Source: Actinacidiphila bryophytorum (GTDB taxonomy: Bacteria; Actinomycetota; Actinomycetes; Streptomycetales; Streptomycetaceae). Taken from it: a stretch of 64,000 bases of DNA. The notes beneath the pieces are model-generated. The model had not been told where the DNA came from. It made no database searches and was given only the letters and a program-made list of their open reading frames with translations. The position numbers and the translations under genes are program-made. Shown piece by piece: positions 50,977 through 59,418 of the stretch. How positions within the stretch are numbered: the first letter of the stretch is position 1; every line of letters begins with the position of its first letter. The stretch lies in NCBI RefSeq assembly GCF_016916835.1, contig NZ_JAFFIX010000016.1, positions 104,311-168,310 on the forward strand, in the 5' to 3' direction.

Positions 50977-51654
50977 ATGCGCACACACCCCATCGACCGC
51001 CCGGCCGACCTCGACCAGGTCCGCGACTCCTACGACCGGGTCGCCGACAACTACGTCCACATGATGCAGACGACGGGCATGGCCGACATCCGCCGCCACC
51101 CGTGGCTCAGGGCGTCGATCGACGTCTTCGCCGAGGAGGTCGGCGGCCTCGGCCCGGTGCTCGACGTCGGCTGCGGGCCCGGCACGGTGACCGCCTACCT
51201 CGCGGAGCGCGGAGTCGACGTCTCGGGCGTCGACCTGTCGCCCCGCATGATCGAGAACGCCCGGCGCCTGCACCCCGAGTGCCGCTTCGCCGTCTCCTCC
51301 GCCACCGAACTCGACCTCGCGCCCGGGTCGCTGGGCGGCGTGCTCGGCTGGTGGTCGCTGTTCAACCTGCCCCGGGACGTGCTGCCCCAGGTCCTGGCCC
51401 ATTTCGCGGACGCGCTCGTGCCCGGCGGCCACTTCATCACCGGCACCCACGTCGGCGACGAGGACGCCCTGCGCACCGAGGCCTACGGCGGTGTCCCCGT
51501 CCGCTGGACGACCCACAAGTGGCAGCCGGAGGCCCTGGTGGCCCTGATCGAGCAGGCGGGGCTCCGCCCGGTCGCGGAACTGCGGCTGCCCGCGGGCGAG
51601 TTCAGCGGCCCCGGGGTGGTGGTCATGGCGCAGCGCCCGGTGCGACCTGAGTAG
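50977..51654 (+). CDS. class I SAM-dependent methyltransferase
   Basis: The 225-residue enzyme has the Rossmann SAM-binding motif PVLDVGCGPGTVTAYLAERG (about residues 62-81) and a motif II acidic site in VSGVDLSPRMIENARRLHP. Also present are LGGVLGWWSLFNLPRDVLPQVLAHF (motif for acceptor orientation) and GGHFITGTHVGDED. The acceptor cannot be inferred. ATG 50977 gives MRTHPIDRPADLDQVRDSYDRVADNY, the usual opening of this Methyltransf_11/25 group. It is preceded by a 166-base gap and stands alone. Confidence 0.87.
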   Translation: MRTHPIDRPADLDQVRDSYDRVADNYVHMMQTTGMADIRRHPWLRASIDVFAEEVGGLGPVLDVGCGPGTVTAYLAERGVDVSGVDLSPRMIENARRLHPECRFAVSSATELDLAPGSLGGVLGWWSLFNLPRDVLPQVLAHFADALVPGGHFITGTHVGDEDALRTEAYGGVPVRWTTHKWQPEALVALIEQAGLRPVAELRLPAGEFSGPGVVVMAQRPVRPE

Positions 51655-51698
51655 GCGTACTCATGACGGCGCCTGCCCGGCCGGGGATCGTTGGGGGT

Positions 51699-51992
51699 AT
51701 GACGAAGGTGATTCCGCAGCAGCAGACGACTGCTGCGTACGCCGTGCAGGCCGCGATCTCGTTCGCGCTTGCACTGGGCGCGATGGTGGTGGGAGTGGCG
51801 TATCTGCCGGTGGACGCCTGGATCCGGGCCTTCCTGGCGGTCGGGCTGCTCTATGTCGTGACGTCGACCTTCACCCTGGCCAAGGTCGTCAGGGACCGCC
51901 AGCAGGAGGTCCAGGTGGTCAGCAGGGTGGACCAGGCCCGGCTGGACAAGTTGCTGGCCGAGCACGACCCCTTCAAGGTGGAGGGGGTCTGA
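51699..51992 (+). CDS. YiaA/YiaB-type two-helix membrane protein
   Basis: The 97-residue protein has two transmembrane helices (TAAYAVQAAISFALALGAMVVGVAYL and AFLAVGLLYVVTSTFTLAKVVRD) separated by PVDAWIRA. A charged cytoplasmic tail ending HDPFKVEGV follows. This is the YiaAB two-helix domain common in actinomycetes, function unknown. ATG 51699 is used because MTKVIPQQQT is the family-typical start; an ATG 36 bases upstream would add an unrelated stretch. Confidence 0.85.
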   Translation: MTKVIPQQQTTAAYAVQAAISFALALGAMVVGVAYLPVDAWIRAFLAVGLLYVVTSTFTLAKVVRDRQQEVQVVSRVDQARLDKLLAEHDPFKVEGV

Positions 51993-52080
51993 CGGGCCGC
52001 CCGCCGGGGTCGCCGAGGTCGGTCCGGGGTCGCGAACTGCCCGCTGTCACAAGGGGCGTTCGCGACCTAGACTCTGCCGG

Positions 52081-52500
52081 ATGACGATACTTACCCCTGA
52101 TCTGCGCGCGCTGATCGAGAGCGGGCCGTTAACGCATCTGTCCACCGTGAACCCGGACGGCAGTCCGCAGTCCACGCTCATCTGGATCGGTCTCGACGGC
52201 GACGACATCGTCAGCGCCCACATGATGCTGCGGCAGAAGGTGCGCAACGTGCAGCGCGAGCCGCGCGTCGTGCTGACCTTCACCGCACCCGCCACACCCG
52301 GCGCGATGCTGGCGCCGTACGCCTTCCTGCACGCCAAGGCCACCGTCGAGGAGGGCGGCGCCCGCGACCTGCTGACCCGCCTCGGCAAGGTCTACGTGGC
52401 GCCCGACTACGAGTTCCCGCTGCCGCCCGGCGAGGGCTACCTGCTCCGTTACGCGGTCGAGCGTGTCGGCGGCGTCGGCCCCTGGGCGCCCCCCATGTGA
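52081..52500 (+). CDS. PPOX-class F420-dependent oxidoreductase-like protein
   Basis: The 139-residue protein has the split-barrel fold opening LIESGPLTHLSTVNPDGSPQSTLIWI, with RQKVRNVQREPRVVLTFTAP and a closing RYAVERVGGVGPWAPPM. This is the Rv1155/F420-binding-like group. The other PPOX protein in the window (36255) is only distantly similar. ATG 52081 is used. It ends 165 bases before the GH3 gene start, whose promoter carries a LacI-type palindrome. Confidence 0.85.
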   Translation: MTILTPDLRALIESGPLTHLSTVNPDGSPQSTLIWIGLDGDDIVSAHMMLRQKVRNVQREPRVVLTFTAPATPGAMLAPYAFLHAKATVEEGGARDLLTRLGKVYVAPDYEFPLPPGEGYLLRYAVERVGGVGPWAPPM

Positions 52501-52622
52501 TCTCCGTACCCGCCAACGCAGTTGCGCCACGACCCACCGCAGCCCCGGCCCGACGGCCGGGGCTGCGGCCGTCCTGTGCACAGGCATTGACACTGATCAG
52601 CGGTTGGCGTGAGACTCCCCCC

Positions 52623-52636
52623 GGAGAGCGCTCTCC
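52623..52636. promoter_or_regulatory. LacI-type operator before the GH3 gene
   Basis: GGAGAGCGCTCTCC is a perfect 14-bp palindrome. Its inner 12 bases are identical to the operator before the LacI gene at 36714-36725. It lies 29 bases before the GH3 start, ideal for repression. Confidence 0.78.
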
Positions 52637-52664
52637 CGGCTTCGTCAAGAGGTACACACCCCCC

Positions 52665-55600
52665 ATGGAGATGCACATGAGCCTCCTGTCCCTCTTCCTG
52701 CGCGCACTGCGGCGCAGAAGACCCTTACTGGCCGCCCTGGTGGCGGCCGTCGTCGTGGCGGCAGGGGCGATCACCGCCACCTCGGGTACCGCCAGCGCCG
52801 CACCCTCGCTGCTGTCGCAGGGGAAGACCGCGACGGCGTCCTCCACCGAGAACGCCGGCACCCCGGCCTCCGCGGCCGTCGACGGCAACACCGGCACCCG
52901 CTGGTCGAGCGCCGCCGCCGACCCGCAGTGGCTGCAGGTCGACCTCGGCAGCACCGCCACCCTCAGCTCCGTCACCCTCAACTGGGAGACGGCCTACGCC
53001 ACTTCCTTCAAGATCCAGGTCTCGGACAACGCGCAGACCTGGACCGACGCCTACTCCACCACGGCGGGCACCGGCGGCACCCAGACGGTTCCCGTAAACG
53101 CTTCCGGCCGCTACGTGCGGATGTACGGCACGGCCCGCGCGACCGGATACGGCTACTCCCTGTGGGAGTTCCAGGTCTTCGGCACGACCGGCGGCACCAA
53201 CCCGGGCGCCTGCGGCACCGCCAACGCGGCGCAGGGCAGGACCGCGACGGCCTCCTCCACCGAGAACGCCGGCACCCCGGCCTCGGCGGCCGTCGACGGC
53301 GACAACGGCACCCGCTGGTCGAGCGCGGCGGCCGACCCGCAGTGGCTGCAGGTCGACCTGGGCTCGTCGCAGGCCGTCTGCCAGGTGGTGCTGAACTGGG
53401 AGACGGCCTACGCGACCGCCTTCAAGATCCAGGTCTCGGACAACGCGCAGACCTGGACCGACGCCTACTCCACCACGGCGGGCACCGGCGGCACCCAGAC
53501 GCTGAACGCCTCGGGCACCGGCCGCTACGTGCGGATGTACGGGACGGCCCGGGCCACCGGATACGGCTACTCCCTGTGGGAGTTCCAGGTCCGCACCACC
53601 TCGGGCGGCAGCACCACACCCCCCACCACCGACCCCGGCAACCCCGGCGGCGGCGACTTCTCCGGCACGGTCATCTCCGCCTACAAGCAGGTGTCCGCGT
53701 CCTCCTACGAAGGCGGCAACGCCCCGGCCGCCGCCCTCGACGGCCGGACCACCACCCGCTGGTCGAGCCTGGCGAGCGACGACCAGTGGCTGCGCGTCGA
53801 CCTCGGCGGCACCGGCACCCTCAGCGGCATCGTGCTCGACTGGGAGGCGGCCTACGCCACCGGCTACCGCATCGAGATCTCCGACAACGGCACCTCCTGG
53901 ACGCAGCTGTACGCGACCACGACCGGCAAGGGCGGCACCGAGAAGCTGCCGGTGACCGGCAAGGGCCGCTATGTGCGCTTCACCGGCACGGCCCGCGCCA
54001 CGGGTTACGGCTACTCGCTGTGGGAGTTCCAGGTCTACGGCACGCTCGACAGCTCCACGGCGACCCCGCCGCTGCTGTCGGGGCCGACCAAGGCCCCTGC
54101 CACGACAGGGCAGTTCCAGCTGGCAGCGCCCGCGGACAAGGCCATGGTCACCGACACCCGCCGCCCGGCGCTGAGCTGGAACGCGGTCGGCGGCACCGCC
54201 CACTACGAGGTGTGGCTCAACATCAGCCGCACCGACTACGACTTCACCGCGTCCGGCAACCTGCTGGACCTCTACACCAAGGTGGCCGAGCCCACCGGCA
54301 CGAGCTACACGCCGAGTTGGGACATCACCGACCGGTGGACGTACAAGTGGTTCGTCGTCGCGGTGGCGGGCTCCGGCGCGAAGACGACGTCCACCATCCG
54401 TACGTTCAGCCTCTACCTGCCCGACGTGGAGCAGGTCGCGGACGGCGTCAACGTGATCAACGGCGCCCGCGACCTCAACAAGGACGGCCAGATCGAGCCG
54501 TACGAGGACTGGCGGCAGCCGGTCGCCACCCGGGTCAGCGACCTTCTCAGCCGGATGACGCTGGAGGAGAAGGCCTATCAGATGTTCTACAACGTCCAGA
54601 CGTATCCGATGTCCGGCTGGCACTTCGGACCCGCGCAGCCCGCGGACCTGAACAACGTGCTGCTGTCCACGGCCGCGACGCGGCTGGGCATCCCGCCGGT
54701 CTCGGCGGGCGACACCACGGCGGGCTACCAGACGACGTACCCGCTGCAGAGCACGCTGGCAGCGGGCAAGGACTACCCGCTGGACTACAAGCTCGGCGAC
54801 ATGGAGCGCAAGGAGGAGCTGGAGGTCGGGGCGCGCGGCACGCTCTCACCGCTCGCCGAGGTCGGCACCAAGGTGCTCTACCCGCGCATCCAGGAGGGCG
54901 GCGGCGAGAACGCCGAGGTGGCGGCGGCCCAGCTGCGGGCGCTGGTCGCCGGCCTGCAGGGCGGCCCCGAGCTGAACCCCGGCTCGGTGCTGGCGACGGT
55001 CAAGCACTGGCCCGGTGAGGGCGCGGGCGGCGAGGCGGGCATCGTCTACGACGCGACCACGATCAAGTACCACATGATCCCCTTCCGGGCGGCGATGGAG
55101 GCCGGCGCGGTCAACATCATGCCGGGCTACGCGGGCAGTTCGTACCTGGACCCGGGCGGTCCCGGCGCGGGCGACAGCGCCAAGATCCTCACCTACCTGC
55201 GGCAGAACATGGGGTACACCGGTCTGATCACCACCGACTGGCTGCCGTCGGGCGCGTGGGTCAACGCGGCCAACGCGGGCTCCGACGTGATGGGCGGCGC
55301 CGACCCGGGTGCCGCGGGTTTCACCATGGCGGGCTTCGAGCAGCAGGTGCCGCTGGCGCGGATAAACGACGCGGTGACGCGGATCCTCACGCTCAAGTTC
55401 GAGCTGGGCATCTTCGACCACCCCTACGGCGACCCGGTCAACGGCCCCTACCGCTTCCACCAGCCGTCGTACACGCAGCTGGCCAACCAGGCCTCCCGCG
55501 AGTCCAACACGGTGCTCAAGAACAACGGTGTGCTGCCGCTCAAGCTCGCCTCGGGCGACAACATCGTGGTGGCCGGCGACCGGGCGACCGACGGCGCCGC

Positions 55601-56225
55601 CTGCTGCATCTGGTCCAGCTACTTCCACCCGGACTACGGGTCGCTGGACCAGCTCGACGCCCTCAAGGCGAGAGCCGCCAAGGACGGCGTGAACGTCGCC
55701 CAGGGCACGGCGGCCAATCCGAAGGTCGCGGTGGTGTACGTCGGCGAGCCCTCCTACACCCACGCCACCGCGTGGCCGGACACCCAGCCGTACCTGCCGG
55801 CCGACCAGCTGGCGCTGATCCAGAACTACAAGAGCCAGGGGCTCAAGGTGGTGGTCGTCCTGACACTGCCGCGGCCCATCGTGATCAGCGACTGGAACAC
55901 CCTGGCCGACGCCATCGTGGTGACCTACCGCGGCGGCGAGGAGGTCGGCCCCGCGACCGCGAGCCTGCTGTTCGGGGACTACACCCCGCGCGGCCGCCTG
56001 CCCTGGCAGCTGCCGCGCAGCCTGGACCAGGTGCTCAAGCCGGGCGGCGGTGACAACCAGGCCGACGCGAACGAGGCGTGGGACCTGCCGTACGACCTCG
56101 GTGCGACCGCTGCCGAGCGGGACGACATCCGGGCGAAGATCGACGCAGGACAGACCGTCCCGACCACGTACGGCAACCCGCTGTACGCCTACGGGGCCGG
56201 GCTGACCAGCTGGGCCGCCGGCTGA
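52665..56225 (+). CDS. secreted GH3 glycosidase with three F5/8-type (discoidin) modules
   Basis: The 1187-residue protein has a twin-Arg-rich signal peptide (about 1-45, RALRRRRPLLAALVAAVVVA). Three discoidin/CBM32-like modules follow (about 50-170, 180-300, 325-460), each with RWSS, QWLQVDLG or QWLRVDLG, and GYGYSLWEFQV. An Ig/Fn3-like module comes next (about 480-590). The GH3 N-terminal barrel (about 606-900) has VKHWPGEG (about 780) and the likely nucleophile Asp in LITTDWLPSGA (about 856). The GH3 C-terminal sandwich begins at NTVLKNNGVLPL (about 948). GH3 enzymes release glucose, xylose or related sugars from beta-glycans. ATG 52665 is used; ATG 52677 with GGAG upstream is possible. 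The upstream palindrome implies LacI control. Confidence 0.85.
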   Translation: MEMHMSLLSLFLRALRRRRPLLAALVAAVVVAAGAITATSGTASAAPSLLSQGKTATASSTENAGTPASAAVDGNTGTRWSSAAADPQWLQVDLGSTATLSSVTLNWETAYATSFKIQVSDNAQTWTDAYSTTAGTGGTQTVPVNASGRYVRMYGTARATGYGYSLWEFQVFGTTGGTNPGACGTANAAQGRTATASSTENAGTPASAAVDGDNGTRWSSAAADPQWLQVDLGSSQAVCQVVLNWETAYATAFKIQVSDNAQTWTDAYSTTAGTGGTQTLNASGTGRYVRMYGTARATGYGYSLWEFQVRTTSGGSTTPPTTDPGNPGGGDFSGTVISAYKQVSASSYEGGNAPAAALDGRTTTRWSSLASDDQWLRVDLGGTGTLSGIVLDWEAAYATGYRIEISDNGTSWTQLYATTTGKGGTEKLPVTGKGRYVRFTGTARATGYGYSLWEFQVYGTLDSSTATPPLLSGPTKAPATTGQFQLAAPADKAMVTDTRRPALSWNAVGGTAHYEVWLNISRTDYDFTASGNLLDLYTKVAEPTGTSYTPSWDITDRWTYKWFVVAVAGSGAKTTSTIRTFSLYLPDVEQVADGVNVINGARDLNKDGQIEPYEDWRQPVATRVSDLLSRMTLEEKAYQMFYNVQTYPMSGWHFGPAQPADLNNVLLSTAATRLGIPPVSAGDTTAGYQTTYPLQSTLAAGKDYPLDYKLGDMERKEELEVGARGTLSPLAEVGTKVLYPRIQEGGGENAEVAAAQLRALVAGLQGGPELNPGSVLATVKHWPGEGAGGEAGIVYDATTIKYHMIPFRAAMEAGAVNIMPGYAGSSYLDPGGPGAGDSAKILTYLRQNMGYTGLITTDWLPSGAWVNAANAGSDVMGGADPGAAGFTMAGFEQQVPLARINDAVTRILTLKFELGIFDHPYGDPVNGPYRFHQPSYTQLANQASRESNTVLKNNGVLPLKLASGDNIVVAGDRATDGAACCIWSSYFHPDYGSLDQLDALKARAAKDGVNVAQGTAANPKVAVVYVGEPSYTHATAWPDTQPYLPADQLALIQNYKSQGLKVVVVLTLPRPIVISDWNTLADAIVVTYRGGEEVGPATASLLFGDYTPRGRLPWQLPRSLDQVLKPGGGDNQADANEAWDLPYDLGATAAERDDIRAKIDAGQTVPTTYGNPLYAYGAGLTSWAAG

Positions 56226-56244
56226 CCGGCGTTCCGTACGCCGT

Positions 56245-56280
56245 CCGCGCTCCCGGGCTCGTCCCGGCACGGGAGCGCGG
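56245..56280 (+). terminator. terminator after the GH3 gene
   Basis: CCGCGCTCCCG and CGGGAGCGCGG form an 11-bp perfect stem with a 14-base loop, 20 bases after the GH3 stop. Confidence 0.78.
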
Positions 56281-56307
56281 GCGGGCGGGTACCCCCGGAC
56301 CCGGCGG

Positions 56308-56325
56308 TGCGATTGGATGATCGCA
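56308..56325. promoter_or_regulatory. inverted repeat upstream of modABC
   Basis: TGCGAT-TGGATG-ATCGCA has perfect six-base arms, 125 bases before modA and beyond the GH3 terminator. A molybdate-responsive regulator is a reasonable candidate, but no regulator gene is linked. Confidence 0.45.
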
Positions 56326-56449
56326 CAAGCCAGGCCCGCGGGCCTGAACGTATGGATTATGCAATGTGCCGACAGACATCCTCCTCGCATCTGCGGAATT
56401 ATGATCGTGGAATCCGCACGGCTGCGTGCGGCAGAGAGGAAGACGTCCC

Positions 56450-57292
56450 GTGACAACACGTTCCGCACGCCGCCACACCCTCCCGCTGGCCCTGGGCGGC
56501 GCCGCGGTGCTGCTGGCGCTCACCGCCTGCTCCTCCTCCGGCAACTCGTCCTCGGACTCCCCGGCCGCGTCGGCCCCCGCCCCTGGCTCGACGCCGGCGA
56601 GCACGCCCGCCGAGGTCACCGGGTCGGTCACGGTCTTCGCCGCGGCCTCCCTCAAGGAGTCCTTCACCACGCTCGGCAAGCAGTTCGAGACCGCCTACCC
56701 CGGCACCAAGGTCACCTTCAACTTCGGCGGCAGCGACACCCTCGCGGCGAGCATCACCGCCGGCGCCCCCGCCGACGTGTTCGCCGCCGCGAGCCCGGCC
56801 ACCATGAAGACCGTCACCGACGCGGGCGACGGGCAGGGCGACCCGTCCACCTTCGTGCGCAACCAGCTGGAGATCGCCACCCTGCCGGGCAACCCGCAGC
56901 ACATCGCCACCCTCAAGGACCTCGCCAAGTCCGGGCTCAAGGTCGCGCTGTGCGCCAAGACCGTGCCCTGCGGCTCCGCCGCCCAGAAGGCGCTCACCGC
57001 CGGCAGGCTCTCGCTGACCCCGGTGTCCTACGAGCAGGACGTGAAGTCGGCGCTCACCAAGGTGGAGCTGAAGGAGGTCGACGCGGCGGTCGTCTACCAG
57101 ACCGACGTCAAGGCCGCGGGCGGCAAGGTGGAGGGCGTGCCGTTCCCCGAGTCCGCGAACGCGGTCAACGCCTACCCGATCGTCGCGCTCAAGGACGCTC
57201 CCAACGCGGCCGCCGCCCAGGCCTTCATCGCGCTGGTGAAGTCCGCGGAGGGCCAGAAGGTCCTGACGCAGGCGGGCTTCCTCAACCCGTGA
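56450..57292 (+). CDS. modA: molybdate ABC transporter substrate-binding lipoprotein
   Basis: The 280-residue protein starts at GTG 56450 after GAGAGGAAGACGTCCC. Its signal peptide ends in the lipobox LTAC, and a Ser-rich linker follows. The mature part has the ModA signatures VTVFAAASLKESFTTLGKQFE, VTFNFGGSDTLAASI, GAPADVFAAASPATM, AAVVYQTDVKAAGG and a C-terminal GQKVLTQAGF. It binds molybdate or tungstate outside the cell. It is the first gene of a coupled modABC operon. The xanthine dehydrogenase encoded in the same window is one likely molybdenum consumer. Confidence 0.92.
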   Translation: MTTRSARRHTLPLALGGAAVLLALTACSSSGNSSSDSPAASAPAPGSTPASTPAEVTGSVTVFAAASLKESFTTLGKQFETAYPGTKVTFNFGGSDTLAASITAGAPADVFAAASPATMKTVTDAGDGQGDPSTFVRNQLEIATLPGNPQHIATLKDLAKSGLKVALCAKTVPCGSAAQKALTAGRLSLTPVSYEQDVKSALTKVELKEVDAAVVYQTDVKAAGGKVEGVPFPESANAVNAYPIVALKDAPNAAAAQAFIALVKSAEGQKVLTQAGFLNP

Positions 57293-58155
57293 CGGACCAC
57301 TCCCCCGCCGCGGCCGGCCCCCGGGACACCCCGGGCAGCCGGACGCGGCCCGGCACCCGCAGCCGCACGCGCTCCCGCTCCCGGGTGCCGGTCGCGCTGG
57401 TGCTGCCCGCCCTGGCCGGCCTGGCCTTCCTGCTGCTGCCGCTGGTCGCCCTGCTGATCAGGGCGCCCTGGCGGAGCCTGCCCGACCAGCTGACCAGCGC
57501 CGCGGTGTGGCAGGCGCTGCGGCTGTCGCTGCAGACCGCGACCCTCGCGACGGCCGCGTCGCTGCTCTTCGGGGTGCCGCTGGCCTGGCTGCTGGCCCGC
57601 ACCGACTTCCCCGGGCGGCGGCTGGTACGCGCCCTGGTCACGCTGCCGCTCGTACTGCCGCCCGTGGTCGGCGGGGTCGCACTGCTGCTGGCGCTCGGCC
57701 GCAACGGGGTGGTGGGCCGCTGGCTCGACTCGGCCTTCGGCGTCACCCTGCCCTTCACCACCTCGGGCGTCGTCGTCGCCGAGACCTTCGTGGCCATGCC
57801 CTTCCTGGTCATCACCGTCGAGGGCACCCTGCGGGCCGCCGACGCCCGCTACGAGGAGGCCGCCGCCACGCTGGGCGCCTCCCGCTTCACCGCCTTCCGC
57901 CGGGTGACGCTGCCGATGATCGCCCCCGGGGTGGCCGCGGGGGCGGTGCTGGCCTGGGCGCGGGCGCTCGGCGAGTTCGGCGCCACCATCACCTTCGCCG
58001 GCAGCTTCCCCGGCCGCACCCAGACGATGCCGCTCGCGGTCTACCTCGCGCTCCAGGACGACCCGGCGGCGGCCGTCGCGCTGAGCCTGGTGCTGCTCGC
58101 GGTGTCCCTCGCCGTGCTCGCCGGGCTGCGCGAACGCTGGACGGGGGCGCTGTGA
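57289..58155 (+). CDS. modB: molybdate ABC transporter permease
   Basis: The 288-residue protein has an Arg-rich cytoplasmic tail (about 1-32) and about six transmembrane helices, from VALVLPALAGLAFLLLPLVALLI on. The ATPase-docking EAA loop reads EEAAATLGASRFTAFRRVTLPMIAPG. WARALGEFGATITFAGSFPGRTQT is the conserved ModB ending region. GTG 57289 overlaps the modA stop by four bases. It pairs with ModC to import molybdate. The frame extends upstream of modA, but that part is not membrane-like. Confidence 0.92.
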   Translation: MTDHSPAAAGPRDTPGSRTRPGTRSRTRSRSRVPVALVLPALAGLAFLLLPLVALLIRAPWRSLPDQLTSAAVWQALRLSLQTATLATAASLLFGVPLAWLLARTDFPGRRLVRALVTLPLVLPPVVGGVALLLALGRNGVVGRWLDSAFGVTLPFTTSGVVVAETFVAMPFLVITVEGTLRAADARYEEAAATLGASRFTAFRRVTLPMIAPGVAAGAVLAWARALGEFGATITFAGSFPGRTQTMPLAVYLALQDDPAAAVALSLVLLAVSLAVLAGLRERWTGAL

Positions 58156-59246
58156 AAGGACCCGCCCTGACCAAGGACACCGGCGGCGGAACCGGGCTCG
58201 ACGCGCACCTGCTGCTCGACCGCGGCTCCTTCACCCTGGACGTCGCCCTGGGCGTGCGGCCCGGCGAAGTGCTCGCCCTGCTCGGCCCGAACGGCGCGGG
58301 CAAGACCACCGCGCTGCGCGCCCTGGCCGGCCTCGCCCCGCTCACCGGCGGCCACCTGCGGCTCGACGGCGAGACCCTGGAGGACCCCGCACTACGCCGC
58401 CGCACCCCGCCCGAGGCCCGCCCCGTCGGGGTGATCTTCCAGGACTACCTGCTCTTCCCGCACCTGACCGCCCTGGAGAACGTGGCCTTCGGCCCGCGCT
58501 GCCAGGGCATGTCACGGGCCGCCGCCCGCGCGCTGGCCGCCGGCCTGCTCGACCGCATGGGCCTCGCCGACCAGGCGGGCGCCAAGCCGCGCCGCCTGTC
58601 CGGCGGCCAGGCCCAGCGCGTCGCCCTCGCCCGCGCACTGGCCACCGGGCCGCGGCTGCTGCTCCTGGACGAGCCGCTCGCCGCGCTCGACGCCCGCGCC
58701 AGGCTCGACGTCCGGGCGGAACTGCGGCGGCACCTGGCCGCCTTCGAGGCGGTGGCGATCCTGGTCACGCACGACCCGCTCGACGCGATGGTGCTGGCCG
58801 ACCGGCTCGTGGTCATCGAGGACGGCCGCCGGGTCCAAGAGGGCACACCCGCCGAGATCGCCCGCCGCCCGCGCACGGACTACGTCGCCCGGCTGGTCGG
58901 CCTGAACCTCTACCAGGGCGAAGCCGCGGGCCACACCGTACGGCTGGCGCCTGGCCTCGCCCTGACCACGACGGAGGCGGTCGACGGCCCGGCCTTCGTC
59001 GCCTTCCCCCCGAGCGCGGTCACCCTCCACCGCGACCGCCCCGACTCCAGCGCGCGCAACGCCTGGCCTGCGGCCGTCACCGGCATGGAATCCCACGGCG
59101 ACCAGATCCGCGTCGCCCTGACCGCCGCGGGCCTCCCCCTGACCGCCGACCTCACCCCCGTCTCCGTCGCCGAACTCCTCCTGGCCCCAGGTGCCGAGGT
59201 CTGGGCGTCCGTGAAGGCCGCCCAGACCCACGCATACCCGGCCTGA
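58152..59246 (+). CDS. modC: molybdate ABC transporter ATP-binding protein
   Basis: The 364-residue ATPase has Walker A LLGPNGAGKTTALRAL, Q-loop GVIFQDYLLFPHLTALENVAFG, signature LSGGQAQRVALARAL, Walker B LLLLDEPLAALD and the His switch VTHDPLDAM. A C-terminal TOBE/molybdenum-binding regulatory domain spans about residues 265-360. GTG 58152 overlaps the modB stop by four bases, so the operon is fully coupled. It ends just before a pair of dispersed-repeat copies. Confidence 0.92.
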   Translation: MKGPALTKDTGGGTGLDAHLLLDRGSFTLDVALGVRPGEVLALLGPNGAGKTTALRALAGLAPLTGGHLRLDGETLEDPALRRRTPPEARPVGVIFQDYLLFPHLTALENVAFGPRCQGMSRAAARALAAGLLDRMGLADQAGAKPRRLSGGQAQRVALARALATGPRLLLLDEPLAALDARARLDVRAELRRHLAAFEAVAILVTHDPLDAMVLADRLVVIEDGRRVQEGTPAEIARRPRTDYVARLVGLNLYQGEAAGHTVRLAPGLALTTTEAVDGPAFVAFPPSAVTLHRDRPDSSARNAWPAAVTGMESHGDQIRVALTAAGLPLTADLTPVSVAELLLAPGAEVWASVKAAQTHAYPA

Positions 59247-59306
59247 CGGCCGGTAGGGGGCTGCCACTTGCGGCGCCATATCGCCTTTCCCCAGGTGGGG
59301 GCTTGT

Positions 59307-59387
59307 CGCGCAGTTCCCCGCGCCCCAAGAACGGCTTGCCCTCTCCCCGCGGGGTGGGCGTTTTTCAGGGGCGCGGGAAACTGCGCT
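59307..59387. repeat. two opposed dispersed-repeat copies between modC and the ThuA-like gene
   Basis: A forward copy of the repeat is at 59307-59326 and a reverse, slightly degenerate copy (GGGCGCGGGAAACTGCGCT) at 59368-59387. The phrase AAGAACGGCTTGCCCTCT after the first recurs beside the copy at 62.6 kb. They fill most of 59247-59418, which holds no gene. Confidence 0.78.
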
Positions 59388-59418
59388 GCAAGCCCCCACC
59401 GGGGGAAGGGGCACCCCC

